Positions 16,761 through 25,105 of a stretch of 64,000 bases of DNA are shown one piece after another; the stretch's first letter is position 1, and each line of letters begins with the position of its first letter. The position numbers and the translations under genes are program-made. The notes beneath the pieces were generated by a model that saw nothing but the letters and a program-made list of their open reading frames with translations, was not told the origin of the DNA and did not search any database. The stretch lies in the NCBI RefSeq assembly GCF_024204665.1, contig NZ_CP100355.1, forward strand, positions 3,391,451-3,455,450, written 5' to 3'. Source of the stretch: Natronosalvus rutilus. Lineage in GTDB: Archaea > Halobacteriota > Halobacteria > Halobacteriales > Natrialbaceae.

Positions 16761-17282
16761 GTGGACCGAATCCTCGTTAGCACGGTCGTCTATCGCTCGC
16801 CCGGAGAGGTCTTTCCGTACCTGGCGGACTTCACACGGTACCCGCGCTACGCCGACCACCTCGAGTCGGTCACCGTCGACGGCGACGGCGGTCCCGGAAC
16901 CCGCTACGACCTCCGGCTGGCGTGGTGGAAGCTCAGCTACACGGCGCGATCGGAAGTCACCGACGTTTCGGTGCCGACGTCACTGCAGTGGCGACTGACG
17001 AAAGATCTCGATGCCGAGGGCGAGTGGCGCGTCGAGTCCGCACCCGACGCGGCACCGCCGGAAGAAGAGACGGCCAGCCGCCTCTACTTCGAGGCCGTCT
17101 ACGATCCGCACTCGGCCAGCGAGGACGCCGTCTCGCTCCCTCGATTCGTCTCGATGGGGTGGGTGATCGACAAAATACGTCCGCGACTGATGAACGAGGC
17201 CCGTCGCGTTCTCGAGCGTCTCGTCGCGGACGTCGAGGGGACGCACCGATCGATCGAGTTGACCGTTCACGAGGGGCTGTAG
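16761..17282 (+). CDS. SRPBCC-fold (RatA/polyketide-cyclase-like) protein
   Basis: A 173-residue START/SRPBCC-fold protein. VSTVVYRSPGEVFPYLADFTRYPRYADHLESVTV is the typical N-terminal strand-helix opening, and the long C-terminal amphipathic helix is at about 125-165. The family includes RatA/COQ10-like lipid or quinone binders and polyketide cyclases; substrate cannot be read from sequence. The GTG at 16761 is preferred, because upstream in-frame codons from 16704 look unlike the family. Confidence 0.75.
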   Translation: MDRILVSTVVYRSPGEVFPYLADFTRYPRYADHLESVTVDGDGGPGTRYDLRLAWWKLSYTARSEVTDVSVPTSLQWRLTKDLDAEGEWRVESAPDAAPPEEETASRLYFEAVYDPHSASEDAVSLPRFVSMGWVIDKIRPRLMNEARRVLERLVADVEGTHRSIELTVHEGL

Positions 17283-17363
17283 GAGACTCGAGTTCCGAGA
17301 GTCGAAGCACGTGGGTCTGTCGTTTCGAGGGACCCGAGCGAGAGTGCGTTCGTGGCCGTCGAG

Positions 17364-18062
17364 TTACTCGCCCGAGTCGCCGCCGTAGCGCATGAAGCCG
17401 TACACGAGCGAGAGCGTCGAGAGGACGCCGGCCAGTGTCGCGACGAGGAGCGTCCAGGCGGCGTCCGGAACTACCGAGATAGCGCCACCCTCGCCGCCAC
17501 TGCTCGCCCCTTCAGCGACTTCGATGCTGCCGGTCATCCCGACGCTAACGTGTGGGTCACAGACGTATTCGTACGTTCCCTCGACGTCGAACGTGTGTTC
17601 GTAGGTACCTTCGGACTGGAGGTCGGTCTGGCCCTCCCAGTTGGCCTCGTCCGGGGTTTCGCCCGGGGAGACGTTGTGTTGGCCGGAGCCGACCCACTCC
17701 CAGACGACGGTGGAGCCGGGTTCGATCGAGAGGCTGTCGGGCTTGAACTCGTTGTCGTCGATCTCGACGGTTTCGGTGGCGCCACCTCCGCCACCACCGC
17801 CTCCTTCGGACTCGTTGCCCTCTCCGCCACCGCCCTCGGATTCATTGCCGCCACTGCCGCCTTCGGACTCGTTGCCCGCTCCGCCGCCATCCTCGGCCGT
17901 TTCGTTGCCGCCGGAGTCGGTTTCGTTGCCGTCTCCGGTATCCGTCTCGTTGTCCTCCTGCGCGAGCGCGTTCGCACTCATGCCGGTGGCGACTGCCGTC
18001 CCCGCCGTGCCGGCGAGAAAGAGTCGCCGTGAGAGTCGTGTCTCGTCCTCGGATGGGCTCAT
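17364..18062 (-). CDS. Halocyanin-like blue copper protein, Tat-exported
   Basis: A 232-residue exported cupredoxin. The Tat signal is SRRLFLAG at 11-18. A linker (about 36-98) consists of repeated NESEGG/NETD units and a poly-Gly run. The cupredoxin domain (about 98-180) has the type-1 copper ligands His in GQHNVSP and Cys-x2-His-x4-Met in CDPHVSVGM. A C-terminal transmembrane helix (about 200-220) anchors it on the outer face of the membrane. It probably carries electrons to a respiratory oxidase. The next divergent start is over 1 kb away. Confidence 0.92.
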   Translation of the reverse strand: MSPSEDETRLSRRLFLAGTAGTAVATGMSANALAQEDNETDTGDGNETDSGGNETAEDGGGAGNESEGGSGGNESEGGGGEGNESEGGGGGGGGATETVEIDDNEFKPDSLSIEPGSTVVWEWVGSGQHNVSPGETPDEANWEGQTDLQSEGTYEHTFDVEGTYEYVCDPHVSVGMTGSIEVAEGASSGGEGGAISVVPDAAWTLLVATLAGVLSTLSLVYGFMRYGGDSGE

Positions 18063-18201
18063 ACCAGGGGGTTAGCAACGCCCGGTACTGAAATCTTCGA
18101 TTCCATCGTCTGTCACTCGCCACGATTGTTGCCACCAGTGTGCTCTCCTCGAGCGCGGTCCGGACTCAGATATAGAATATATAGTATTGGGTGCCCGTTT
18201 T

Positions 18202-18309
18202 CTCGAGGCGAGACTACGATTCGAGTCGGGAAGACAACTCGAGGCGAGAAGGCGACTTCAGGCGAGAAGACATCTCAGGCCCGGGAGACGACTCGAGACG
18301 AGAAGACGA
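18202..18309. repeat. Six tandem 18-bp repeats
   Basis: Six consecutive 18-bp units, consensus near CTCGAGGCGAGAAGACGA, occupy 108 bp exactly without gaps. The array starts about 140 bp upstream of the halocyanin start and ends 39 bp beyond the stop of the M42 gene at 18348. An AT-rich block (18171-18188) next to it could be a promoter. The open frame through the array would encode a GEKTTR-type repeat but looks non-coding. Confidence 0.8.
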
Positions 18310-18347
18310 CTGACAGATGAGGACGCGCGAATCGAACCGAAAACCGA

Positions 18348-19412
18348 TCAGTAGCGGTAGTCGTGCTCGCCGGTCTCGGACTCGAGGAACGCCGCGAGCA
18401 GGTCGATGGTCGCTGCGATGTCGTCGACGTGGGCCATCTCAGTCACGGTGTGGAGGTACCGCGTCGGGATGGAGAGCGCGCCGACCGGCTTTGCACCCCT
18501 CGTATTCTGGAAGCCGGCTGTGTCGGTGCCGCCCGCAGGCAGGATCTCGAGCTGGTGCTCAATGTCCTCGTCCTCGGCGACGCGCGTGAGTCGACGGTGG
18601 ACCTTCGGGCTGGTGATGACGCTCCCGTCCTTGAGCTTGATCGCGGCCCCGTCGCCGAGGCGGGTGACGTGTTCGGCGGCCTCGAAGCCCGGGACGTCGT
18701 TGGCGACGGTGACGTCCAGCGCGATGGCCAGGTCGGGGTCGACGTCGACGCCCAGTGCCTTCGCCCCGCGGAGGCCGACTTCCTCCTGGACCGTGGCACA
18801 GAAATGAATCGTCACGTCCGAATTCTCGATCCGGCGAGCGGCCTCGAGCATGGCGAACAGGCAGACGCGGTCGTCGAGCGCCTTGCCGGTGACGGTCTCG
18901 CCGACGCGCTCGGTCGACTGGTCCATCGTGACGAGGTCGCCGACCGAGACGCGCTCCTCAAGGTCGTCCTTCGGGAGGCCGGTGTCGACGTAGACGTCGT
19001 CGACCTCGGGGGTCTTCGAACGGTCCTCGTCGCTGAGGGTGTGTGGCGGTGGCGAGCCGATGACGGCGGGGAGGTCGCCGTCCTCGGTGTGGACCGTCAC
19101 GCGCTGGGCCTTGAGGACGCGGGCGTCCCAGCCGCCAAGGGCGTCGAGCTGGAGGAAGCCGAAGCCGTCGTCGTCGCCGGCGACGTGCTTGACCATGAAG
19201 CCGATTTCGTCCATGTGGGCGGCGACGGCGACGCTGTAGTCGCTGTCGCCCTCGATAGTGCCGACGACGTTGCCCATCGCGTCGATGCGTACGCGGTCGA
19301 CGCTGTCCTCGAACTCGCGCTCGACGAGGGCGCGAATCCGGTCTTCGTACCCCGGGACCCCGCTGGTCTCGGTGAGTTCGGTCAGGAGTTCGAGATCGAA
19401 CGATTGAGACAT
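18348..19412 (-). CDS. M42-family metallopeptidase paralogue
   Basis: A 354-residue M42 aminopeptidase distinct from the one at 12214. Ligand motifs are AAHMDEIGFMV, KALDDRVCLF, QEEVGLRGAK, ALDVTVAND and RYLHTVTEM. Reading from MSQSFDLELL is preferred; the open frame extends 50 codons further upstream but is Arg/Ser-rich non-coding-like. The N-terminal LTETSGVPGYE matches the family opening. These peptidases form dodecameric shells that degrade peptides. An 18-bp repeat array follows the stop. Confidence 0.92.
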   Translation of the reverse strand: MSQSFDLELLTELTETSGVPGYEDRIRALVEREFEDSVDRVRIDAMGNVVGTIEGDSDYSVAVAAHMDEIGFMVKHVAGDDDGFGFLQLDALGGWDARVLKAQRVTVHTEDGDLPAVIGSPPPHTLSDEDRSKTPEVDDVYVDTGLPKDDLEERVSVGDLVTMDQSTERVGETVTGKALDDRVCLFAMLEAARRIENSDVTIHFCATVQEEVGLRGAKALGVDVDPDLAIALDVTVANDVPGFEAAEHVTRLGDGAAIKLKDGSVITSPKVHRRLTRVAEDEDIEHQLEILPAGGTDTAGFQNTRGAKPVGALSIPTRYLHTVTEMAHVDDIAATIDLLAAFLESETGEHDYRY

Positions 19413-19561
19413 GTCCGAGTCTGTCGCCCGAATGCGCATAAGTGCGTGGGAACGGGTTCGGCGTGCCGGTTTCGTGCTCGAGGACTGCGACTCGATCACG
19501 ACAGTCCGGGACGAACGCGAAACCGACGCCCTCACGATACTCGAGACGCGAGTGGCGAACA

Positions 19562-19717
19562 ATGGCAGCCGATCGCCGAATCCTCGGGCTGAGCGTCTGT
19601 TTCGTCGTCACCCTCTGGCTGGTGTACGGGCTCGGGAACGCGGTGCTCTGGGTACTCTGGGGAGCGGTGATGATGGCGCTCTCCGGCGGGTTGCTGGTTC
19701 GGCTCAACCGGCGCTGA
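19562..19717 (+). CDS. 51-residue two-helix membrane protein
   Basis: A small protein with two hydrophobic helices (about 8-24 and 28-45) joined by a Gly-Asn turn and ending RLNRR. It is divergent from the M42 gene (149 bp) and ends 41 bp before the convergent stop at 19759. It looks like one of the many unnamed haloarchaeal small membrane proteins. Confidence 0.6.
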   Translation: MAADRRILGLSVCFVVTLWLVYGLGNAVLWVLWGAVMMALSGGLLVRLNRR

Positions 19718-19758
19718 AGCCGCCCCTGGTTTTGCTCGTCGCAGGTTCGGTCCCCGAG

Positions 19759-20580
19759 TCACTCGGGCCGCAACGAGTCGATCACACGGCAGGCGTTCTT
19801 CGAGAACGCGCTGCGCAGTTTGTCCGCCGACACGTCGAGGGTCAGAATCTCCATGATCGCCACGTTCGGGTGCCAGTCGGGTGCGCCGCTCCCGAAGAGG
19901 ACGCGGTCGGGGTGCTCGAGCAACGCCCGCTCGAGAACCTCCCGGTAGCGGACGCCGCTGGTCTCGAGGTAGCAGTCGTCGACGGCTTCGAGTAAATCGA
20001 GGAACGCGTGGGCGGACGGCCGACAGACCGAGGGGCCACCTCCGTGGGAAACGATTGCCGGAAACCCCCGGTCCAGGAGGGGGTCGACGAGGGCTGACGG
20101 TGGCGCGGCCTCGCTGCCACGGACGATTACCGGCAGGGACGCGGCCTCGAGTTCTGCAAGGACGGCCTCGTCGGGGACGCCGTCGACCGCCGGGTCGAGG
20201 ACGAACCCGTGGAACCGGTCGTCGTAAGCGTACTGCTCGACGTCTTCGGGAGTCGTGTGAAACGGCTGGCGGCGGCTCACGGCGTTTCGGAACCGCCCCG
20301 TTCGGTCGGTCTCGAGCGCGTTCACACCGTTGATGCGGGCGAAGCCGACGAACGGCCGCTCGACGCTTCGACGGGCGACGCCGTTGTTCGCGGCGACGTA
20401 GGACTCGTCGGGCCTGGTTCCGGGAAAGACGACCGCCTGGACAATTCCCGCCTGGTGCATCTCGCGCTCAATTCGGGCGGGCGTCGCCGGAGGGACTCGA
20501 GTCGACGGCTCGCCCCTGCCGTCCGGGGACAGCCGAGCGTGGACGTCGACGACGCGGAAGTCGTGTTCCAGCTCGAGCAT
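19759..20580 (-). CDS. Amidohydrolase-like metal-dependent hydrolase
   Basis: A 273-residue TIM-barrel protein of the amidohydrolase-2 type. It has FRVVDVHARL at the N-terminus, where HxH is often found, AIVSHGGGPSV for a later His ligand, and VLFGSGAPDWHPN close to the C-terminus, with the Asp/His pair expected near the last strand. The first ligand motif is reduced (VHARL), so metal binding may be partial. Two in-frame ATGs upstream (20607, 20727) exist; 20580 is chosen as it begins MLELEHDFRVVD, the family-like N-terminus. It is divergent from the thermosome gene. Confidence 0.75.
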   Translation of the reverse strand: MLELEHDFRVVDVHARLSPDGRGEPSTRVPPATPARIEREMHQAGIVQAVVFPGTRPDESYVAANNGVARRSVERPFVGFARINGVNALETDRTGRFRNAVSRRQPFHTTPEDVEQYAYDDRFHGFVLDPAVDGVPDEAVLAELEAASLPVIVRGSEAAPPSALVDPLLDRGFPAIVSHGGGPSVCRPSAHAFLDLLEAVDDCYLETSGVRYREVLERALLEHPDRVLFGSGAPDWHPNVAIMEILTLDVSADKLRSAFSKNACRVIDSLRPE

Positions 20581-20756
20581 TCGCTCGTGCGTTTGCTCGA
20601 CACACATGGGCGTACCGGCTTCCGCCGCCGGGCGGAGCAAGACCAACCGAACGTCGGGGGAGAGGAGAGCAATTCGACGTTGGGTGAGATGGGAACGATC
20701 CAGCGAGGTGGCGTGTGCATCCGTCACACAATCGCCAGAGGGAAGCGCGGTGGCAC

Positions 20757-20771
20757 CGAAATACTTTTATA
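20757..20771 (+). promoter_or_regulatory. Thermosome promoter (BRE and TATA)
   Basis: A purine-rich BRE-like CGAAA is followed by TACTTTTATA, with TTTATA centred about 38 bp before the thermosome ATG, giving a predicted leader of about 10-14 nt. This matches the general form of haloarchaeal cct promoters, which are heat-inducible. Confidence 0.75.
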
Positions 20772-20806
20772 GAAGTGCTGACGATACAAGTAGTGAGGTT
20801 TCACAC

Positions 20807-22384
20807 ATGGCACAACAGCGACGCATGGGCGGACAGCCTATGTTCATCTTGAGCGAGGACAGCAACCGAACGCAGGGCCGCGACGCACAGTCGTCGAACA
20901 TCATGGCCGGGAAGGCGGTCTCCGAGGCCGTACGCACGACACTCGGCCCGCGCGGCATGGACAAGATGCTCGTCGACTCGAGCGGGAACGTCGTCATCAC
21001 GAATGACGGCGCCACCATCCTCAACGAGATGGACATCGAGCACCCCGCCGCGCAGATGATCGTCGAGGTCGCCGAATCCCAGGAAGAGGAAGTCGGTGAC
21101 GGCACGACGACGGCGGCCGTTCTCGCCGGGAACCTGCTCGCCGAGGCCGAGGACCTCATCGAGCAGGACGTCCACGCGACGACCATCGTCGAAGGCTACC
21201 ACGAGGCCGCCCGCATCGCCCTCGAGGCCATCGAGGACCAGGTCCTGGACGTCGACGTCGACGACGAACTGCTCGAGCAGGTCGCCGTCTCGAGCATGAC
21301 CGGCAAGGGAACCGGCGGCCTCCAGACGGAGACGCTCGCCGAGACGGTCGTCGGCGCTATCCGCCAGATCAACTCCGACGAGGGCGTCCAGCGCGACAAC
21401 GTCGAGATCCACACCCAGGTCGGTTCGTCCTCGAACGCGACCGAACTGGTCAACGGGATCGTCATCGACGAGGAGCCGGCACACGACGAGATGCCCACGA
21501 GCGTCGAAGACGCCTCCGTCGCCATCCTGGACGTCGAACTCGGCATCCGGACGGGCGAGGTCGATGCGGAGTACGCGATCGACTCGATCGACCAGCTCAA
21601 CGCCGCCCTCGACGCCGAGGAGGACGAACTCCGCCGGTACGCCCAGGACGTCATCGACAGCGGCGTCGACGTGCTCTTCACGACCGACGACGTCGACGAC
21701 CGCGTCGCCTCGCTGCTCGCCAGCGAGGGCATCCTCACCTTCGAGGACATCACCAACAAGAAGGCTCGCAAGGTCGCCAACGCGACGGGCGCCCGCCGGG
21801 TCGGCGCCCTCGAGGACCTCTCGGAGGACGACTTCGGCCACGCCGACCGCGTTCGCACCGAAACCTACGGCGACGACGACCTTGCGTTCGTCGAGGGAGG
21901 CGCGGCCGCCGAGGCCGTCACCGTCTTCGTCCGCGGCGGCACCGACCACGTCGTCGACGAACTCGAGCGCGCCATCGAGGACGCCCTGGACGTCGTCACC
22001 GCGGCGCTGGACTCGGGCGAAGTCGTCCCCGGCGCCGGCGCGACCGAGATCGCCATCGCCGACGCAGTTCGCTCGGCCGCGGCCGGCATCGAGGGCCGCA
22101 AGCAACTCGCCGTGACGGCCTTCGCCGACGCGCTGGACATCGTTCCGCGGACGCTCGCGGGCAACACCGGACAGGACCCCATCGACGTGCTGGTCGACCT
22201 CCGCGCCGCCCACGAGGCCGAGGGCCGCGCTGGACTGGTGACCGACGGCGAGACCGTCACTATCGGTGACCCCGTCGAGCATGGCGTCGTCGACCCCGCC
22301 GACGTCAAGCGCGAGGCCGTCGAAAGTGCCACCGAAGCCGCGACGATGATCGTCCGCATCGACGACGTCATCGCCGCCGAATAA
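20807..22384 (+). CDS. thsA: Thermosome (group II chaperonin) subunit
   Basis: A 525-residue group II chaperonin subunit. [15 protein letters not shown] and NDGATIL are the equatorial ATP-binding blocks, [12 protein letters not shown] is the P-loop-like catalytic motif with Asp, and [13 protein letters not shown] is the C-terminal equatorial signature. The Gly-rich C-terminal GGM tail found in some haloarchaeal subunits is absent; it ends at IDDVIAAE. The gene sits alone behind a strong promoter, and subunits of the other type must be encoded elsewhere. Which paralogue (1, 2 or 3) it is cannot be fixed here. Confidence 0.95.
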   Translation: MAQQRRMGGQPMFILSEDSNRTQGRDAQSSNIMAGKAVSEAVRTTLGPRGMDKMLVDSSGNVVITNDGATILNEMDIEHPAAQMIVEVAESQEEEVGDGTTTAAVLAGNLLAEAEDLIEQDVHATTIVEGYHEAARIALEAIEDQVLDVDVDDELLEQVAVSSMTGKGTGGLQTETLAETVVGAIRQINSDEGVQRDNVEIHTQVGSSSNATELVNGIVIDEEPAHDEMPTSVEDASVAILDVELGIRTGEVDAEYAIDSIDQLNAALDAEEDELRRYAQDVIDSGVDVLFTTDDVDDRVASLLASEGILTFEDITNKKARKVANATGARRVGALEDLSEDDFGHADRVRTETYGDDDLAFVEGGAAAEAVTVFVRGGTDHVVDELERAIEDALDVVTAALDSGEVVPGAGATEIAIADAVRSAAAGIEGRKQLAVTAFADALDIVPRTLAGNTGQDPIDVLVDLRAAHEAEGRAGLVTDGETVTIGDPVEHGVVDPADVKREAVESATEAATMIVRIDDVIAAE

Positions 22385-22477
22385 CGCCCTCGCGTTCGTT
22401 TTACCGTTTTTCGCGACCGTTCGCGTCATCCGATGGCAGCCGATAGTGTTATGTTGTGACATACCATACGTAAATGT

Positions 22478-22834
22478 ATGTCCCATCGCTCACCGACAGA
22501 TCGGCTGGTTCGAGCCGGGGGCACGGCCGACCGACCGATCTACTACGACGACCGTCGGGGGACGTACCACACCTGGTACGATGGGGGGACGTACGAACCG
22601 GTTACGACCGCCGTCCTGATGGGCGTCTCGACAGCCCTCGAGGCCGACCTCGAGACGCTCGAGCCGCTGGCGACGGCGATCGATCCCGAAGCGCTCGACG
22701 ACCTCTTCACCCGCAGCGTGCGGTCCCGGTCTCGAGCTCGAGCCAGAACGAACGCGCTCGTGGTATCGTTCGAGTACGCCGAGTGCGGGATCCGGATTCA
22801 CGAAAGCGGTGAGATCGTCATCGATCCGCGCTAG
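22478..22834 (+). CDS. HalOD1 domain protein
   Basis: A 118-residue stand-alone HalOD1 (haloarchaeal output domain 1). RPIYYDDRRGTYHTWYD at 19-35, LEPLATAIDPEALDDLF in the middle and VSFEYAECGIRIHESGEIVI at the end follow the family consensus. HalOD1 occurs alone or on response regulators and is thought to act in signal output; its ligand is unknown. An out-of-frame ATG lies 4 bp upstream. It converges with the SAM hydrolase-like gene at 22882. Confidence 0.85.
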   Translation: MSHRSPTDRLVRAGGTADRPIYYDDRRGTYHTWYDGGTYEPVTTAVLMGVSTALEADLETLEPLATAIDPEALDDLFTRSVRSRSRARARTNALVVSFEYAECGIRIHESGEIVIDPR

Positions 22835-22881
22835 CAGGGATGACGAATCCGCACCAGCCAAGGTGACGAGGCCCACCGTCG

Positions 22882-23781
22882 CTATTCGCCGACGGGGGAC
22901 ACCCGCTCGAGGACGAACTCGTCACCGACCGCGAGGCCGAAGGCGTCGTCACCACGGCCGTCGTTGACGTCGAGTTCGACGTAGCCGTGGCTCCCGACGA
23001 GCGCGACCTGCTCGCCTGGAGCGACCTTCGCGAAGGTCTCGCCGACGGGGACGCGGTCGCCGTTCACGCGAACGCTCCCGGCTTCCTCGAGAACGTCGCC
23101 CGGAACGTTCGTGATGATGTTGCCGAAGTCGTCGACGGCGAGGACCTCGCCGGCCACCGCGTTCGGTTCGCTGACGTCCGCCACTGGGAGTCTGCATTCG
23201 ACGGGGTCCGTCAGTCGAGAGAGCCAGGGGAGGGCCTCGAGCGCCCCGTCCCGGGTCTCGACGGCTGCCGCGGCGGGGGCGAACACGTCCCGGCCGTGGA
23301 AGGTCGTGCTCCCGGGGGCCGCGTGGTGACCTGACGGGCTGGGCGCCTCGAGAGCCGATTCGTCGACGGCGAACGTCTCGATGCCAGCATCGTTACCCGT
23401 CGTCGTCTCCTCGAGGCTGGCGTCGCAGTTCGATGCCGTCTCCGCGAGGTTGCCGTCGTTACCCGTCGACGCCTCCTCGAGGCCGGTCAACCGACGGGCG
23501 GCCGGAAGGAGCACGCCGTTGTCCGGGCCGACGAGAACGTGGCCGCCAGAACGAACGACTATTGCGCGCCGATCGGTCCCGACGTCCGGGTCGACGACCA
23601 CGAGGTGCGTCGCCGGCGGGAAGTACGGCAGCGTCTCGCGCAACCAGAACGCACTTGTGCGAACGTCGCCCCTGGGGAGGTCGTGAGAGATGTCGGCCAG
23701 TCGAGCGTCGGTTCGCGAACAGAGGACGCCCTTCATCGCTGCGGGATAGGGCGAGCCGAAGTCCGAAGCGAGCGTGATCAT
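22882..23781 (-). CDS. SAM hydroxide adenosyltransferase (DUF62 family) with an insertion
   Basis: A 299-residue member of the S-adenosylmethionine hydroxide adenosyltransferase (duf62) family, which hydrolyses SAM to adenosine and methionine. MITLASDFGSPYPAAMKGV, HLVVVDPDVGTDRRAI and VGPDNGVL form the N-terminal active site (conserved Asp/Arg/His set), and the C-terminal beta-barrel contains DDFGNIITNV. At about 104-156 it carries a polar low-complexity insertion with two TGND-type repeats that normal family members lack. The ATG at 23781 is the family start. Confidence 0.88.
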   Translation of the reverse strand: MITLASDFGSPYPAAMKGVLCSRTDARLADISHDLPRGDVRTSAFWLRETLPYFPPATHLVVVDPDVGTDRRAIVVRSGGHVLVGPDNGVLLPAARRLTGLEEASTGNDGNLAETASNCDASLEETTTGNDAGIETFAVDESALEAPSPSGHHAAPGSTTFHGRDVFAPAAAAVETRDGALEALPWLSRLTDPVECRLPVADVSEPNAVAGEVLAVDDFGNIITNVPGDVLEEAGSVRVNGDRVPVGETFAKVAPGEQVALVGSHGYVELDVNDGRGDDAFGLAVGDEFVLERVSPVGE

Positions 23782-23848
23782 GGACGTCGGTACGGGTCGG
23801 TCCCTCAAAGCCGATACGACTTTTTCTTTCGCTGCAGGTGAGCTACAC

Positions 23849-24397
23849 ATGCCGTGGACACTCGACGGACCCGAACCGACTCGCTGCCCCTGGTGCGGCG
23901 AGCCTCTCGAGCGCCGGAACCGGGAGGGGGCTCGATCGGTCCACTGCGTGGCCTGCGATCGAACGCTCTACCGAAACCCCGTTCCGGTTGCCTGCATGGC
24001 CGTCGTCGAGGACGATTCCGTGCTGTTGATCGAACGCGGTTCCGGTCCCAACCTCGGCGAATGGGCGCTTCCAGGCGGCCACCTCGAGCACGACGAACCG
24101 CCCCACGTTGCGGCCGCTCGCGAACTCGAGGAAGAGACCGGGCTCTCGGTCGACCCGTCGGTTCTTTCGCTGCTCGGAACCGGATTCATCGCACTCGAGT
24201 ACGGGCACAGGCACGAAATGGTGTCGGTCAACTACGCCGTGTCGAGCGCGAGAACGACGGGAGTGCTCGAGGCCGGATCTGACGCGGCAGCCGCCCGGTA
24301 CTGGTCGCGAGACGAACTGTTCGCAGACGGGAGACGGCCGACCCTCAGGGCCTCCGGGCTCGAGCAAGTGCTGAGCGCAATCAGCGAGTTCGGGTGA
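23849..24397 (+). CDS. Nudix hydrolase with N-terminal zinc ribbon
   Basis: A 182-residue Nudix protein. Two CxxC pairs (CPWC at 13-16 and CVAC about 20 residues later) form a zinc ribbon as in NUDT/NudC-like enzymes. The Nudix box GGHLEHDEPPHVAAARELEE fits the consensus G-x5-E-x7-REUxEExGU. It probably cleaves a nucleoside diphosphate derivative such as an oxidised nucleotide or NADH. It starts 67 bp from the divergent SAM hydrolase gene and ends 24 bp before the convergent NMN adenylyltransferase, so NAD-related turnover is an attractive but unproved link. Confidence 0.9.
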   Translation: MPWTLDGPEPTRCPWCGEPLERRNREGARSVHCVACDRTLYRNPVPVACMAVVEDDSVLLIERGSGPNLGEWALPGGHLEHDEPPHVAAARELEEETGLSVDPSVLSLLGTGFIALEYGHRHEMVSVNYAVSSARTTGVLEAGSDAAAARYWSRDELFADGRRPTLRASGLEQVLSAISEFG

Positions 24398-24421
24398 TTG
24401 AGACGAGCAGTCGACCCGTCG

Positions 24422-24940
24422 TCACACGCCGTTCGAATCGTCTTCGGAGACCATCTGGATCCGTTCGATGCCCTCGATCTCCTCGACCACCTCGACGACG
24501 GCGTCGGGAACCAGCGACTCCCAGTCCTCGTCGTCGATCATCCGCTCGCGAACGGACGCCCCCTCGAGGACCTCGCGGTTGAACATCGGGGACTGGCGGA
24601 TGTCGACCCCTGACTCGCGGAACAACTGGACGACGAGCGGGTTGTTCGAGTACGCCACGTCGAAGTCCGGACTCATGCTCTGGACGTGGCTCACCCAGAC
24701 GGAGTTACGCTCCAGGTCCTCGATGGGGACCGCGTAGGTCGTCAGATCGAACTCCTGGACGGCCTTGGTGATCATCATGATCCGCTCGCCGGCGGTAAAC
24801 GGGTTGCGCGTCGAGTGCGAGTCGCCCGCGCTCCCGATCCCGAGAACCAGTTCGTCGACGTCCTCGGCGATGCGTTCGACCATGGTGTGGTGACCGTTGT
24901 GATAGGGCTGGAACCGGCCGATGTAGAACCCCCGCGTCAT
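24422..24940 (-). CDS. nadM: Nicotinamide-nucleotide adenylyltransferase
   Basis: A 172-residue archaeal-type NMN adenylyltransferase. GRFQPYHNGHHTMVE is the nucleotidyltransferase HxGH motif (HNGH), SAGDSHSTRNPFTAGERIMMI follows closely, and the C-terminal FNREVLEGASVRERMIDDEDWE contributes ISSTxIR-like contacts. It makes NAD+ from NMN and ATP. The ATG at 24940 is used; three codons upstream are open. The divergent spacing to LonB is 165 bp. Confidence 0.93.
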   Translation of the reverse strand: MTRGFYIGRFQPYHNGHHTMVERIAEDVDELVLGIGSAGDSHSTRNPFTAGERIMMITKAVQEFDLTTYAVPIEDLERNSVWVSHVQSMSPDFDVAYSNNPLVVQLFRESGVDIRQSPMFNREVLEGASVRERMIDDEDWESLVPDAVVEVVEEIEGIERIQMVSEDDSNGV

Positions 24941-25070
24941 ACCTGACACCTCGAGGGTCGGACTCTTAAGAGTGGCGAGGTTCCCCTGGGATCGAAACCG
25001 GCGAAATCGGCCGTCTCACGACTCATCCGTAGTGGCCACGAATCGGGAGAAGGGAGAAAGTATATCAGTC

Positions 25071-25076
25071 GCAATC
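25071..25076 (+). promoter_or_regulatory. TATA box of lonB
   Basis: TATATC, preceded by a purine-rich AGGGAGAAAG that fits a BRE, lies about 33 bp before the lonB ATG. This gives a predicted leader of 5-10 nt. Confidence 0.6.
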
Positions 25077-25105
25077 CCTTCGGTTCGGATACCGAATAGC
25101 CATTT

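Noticed and set aside
18126-18320. Plus-strand ORF reading GEKTTR-like repeats through the 18-bp array
   Set aside because: The periodic peptide is a by-product of an 18-bp (six-codon) repeat. The first half looks non-coding and there is no homologous pattern.
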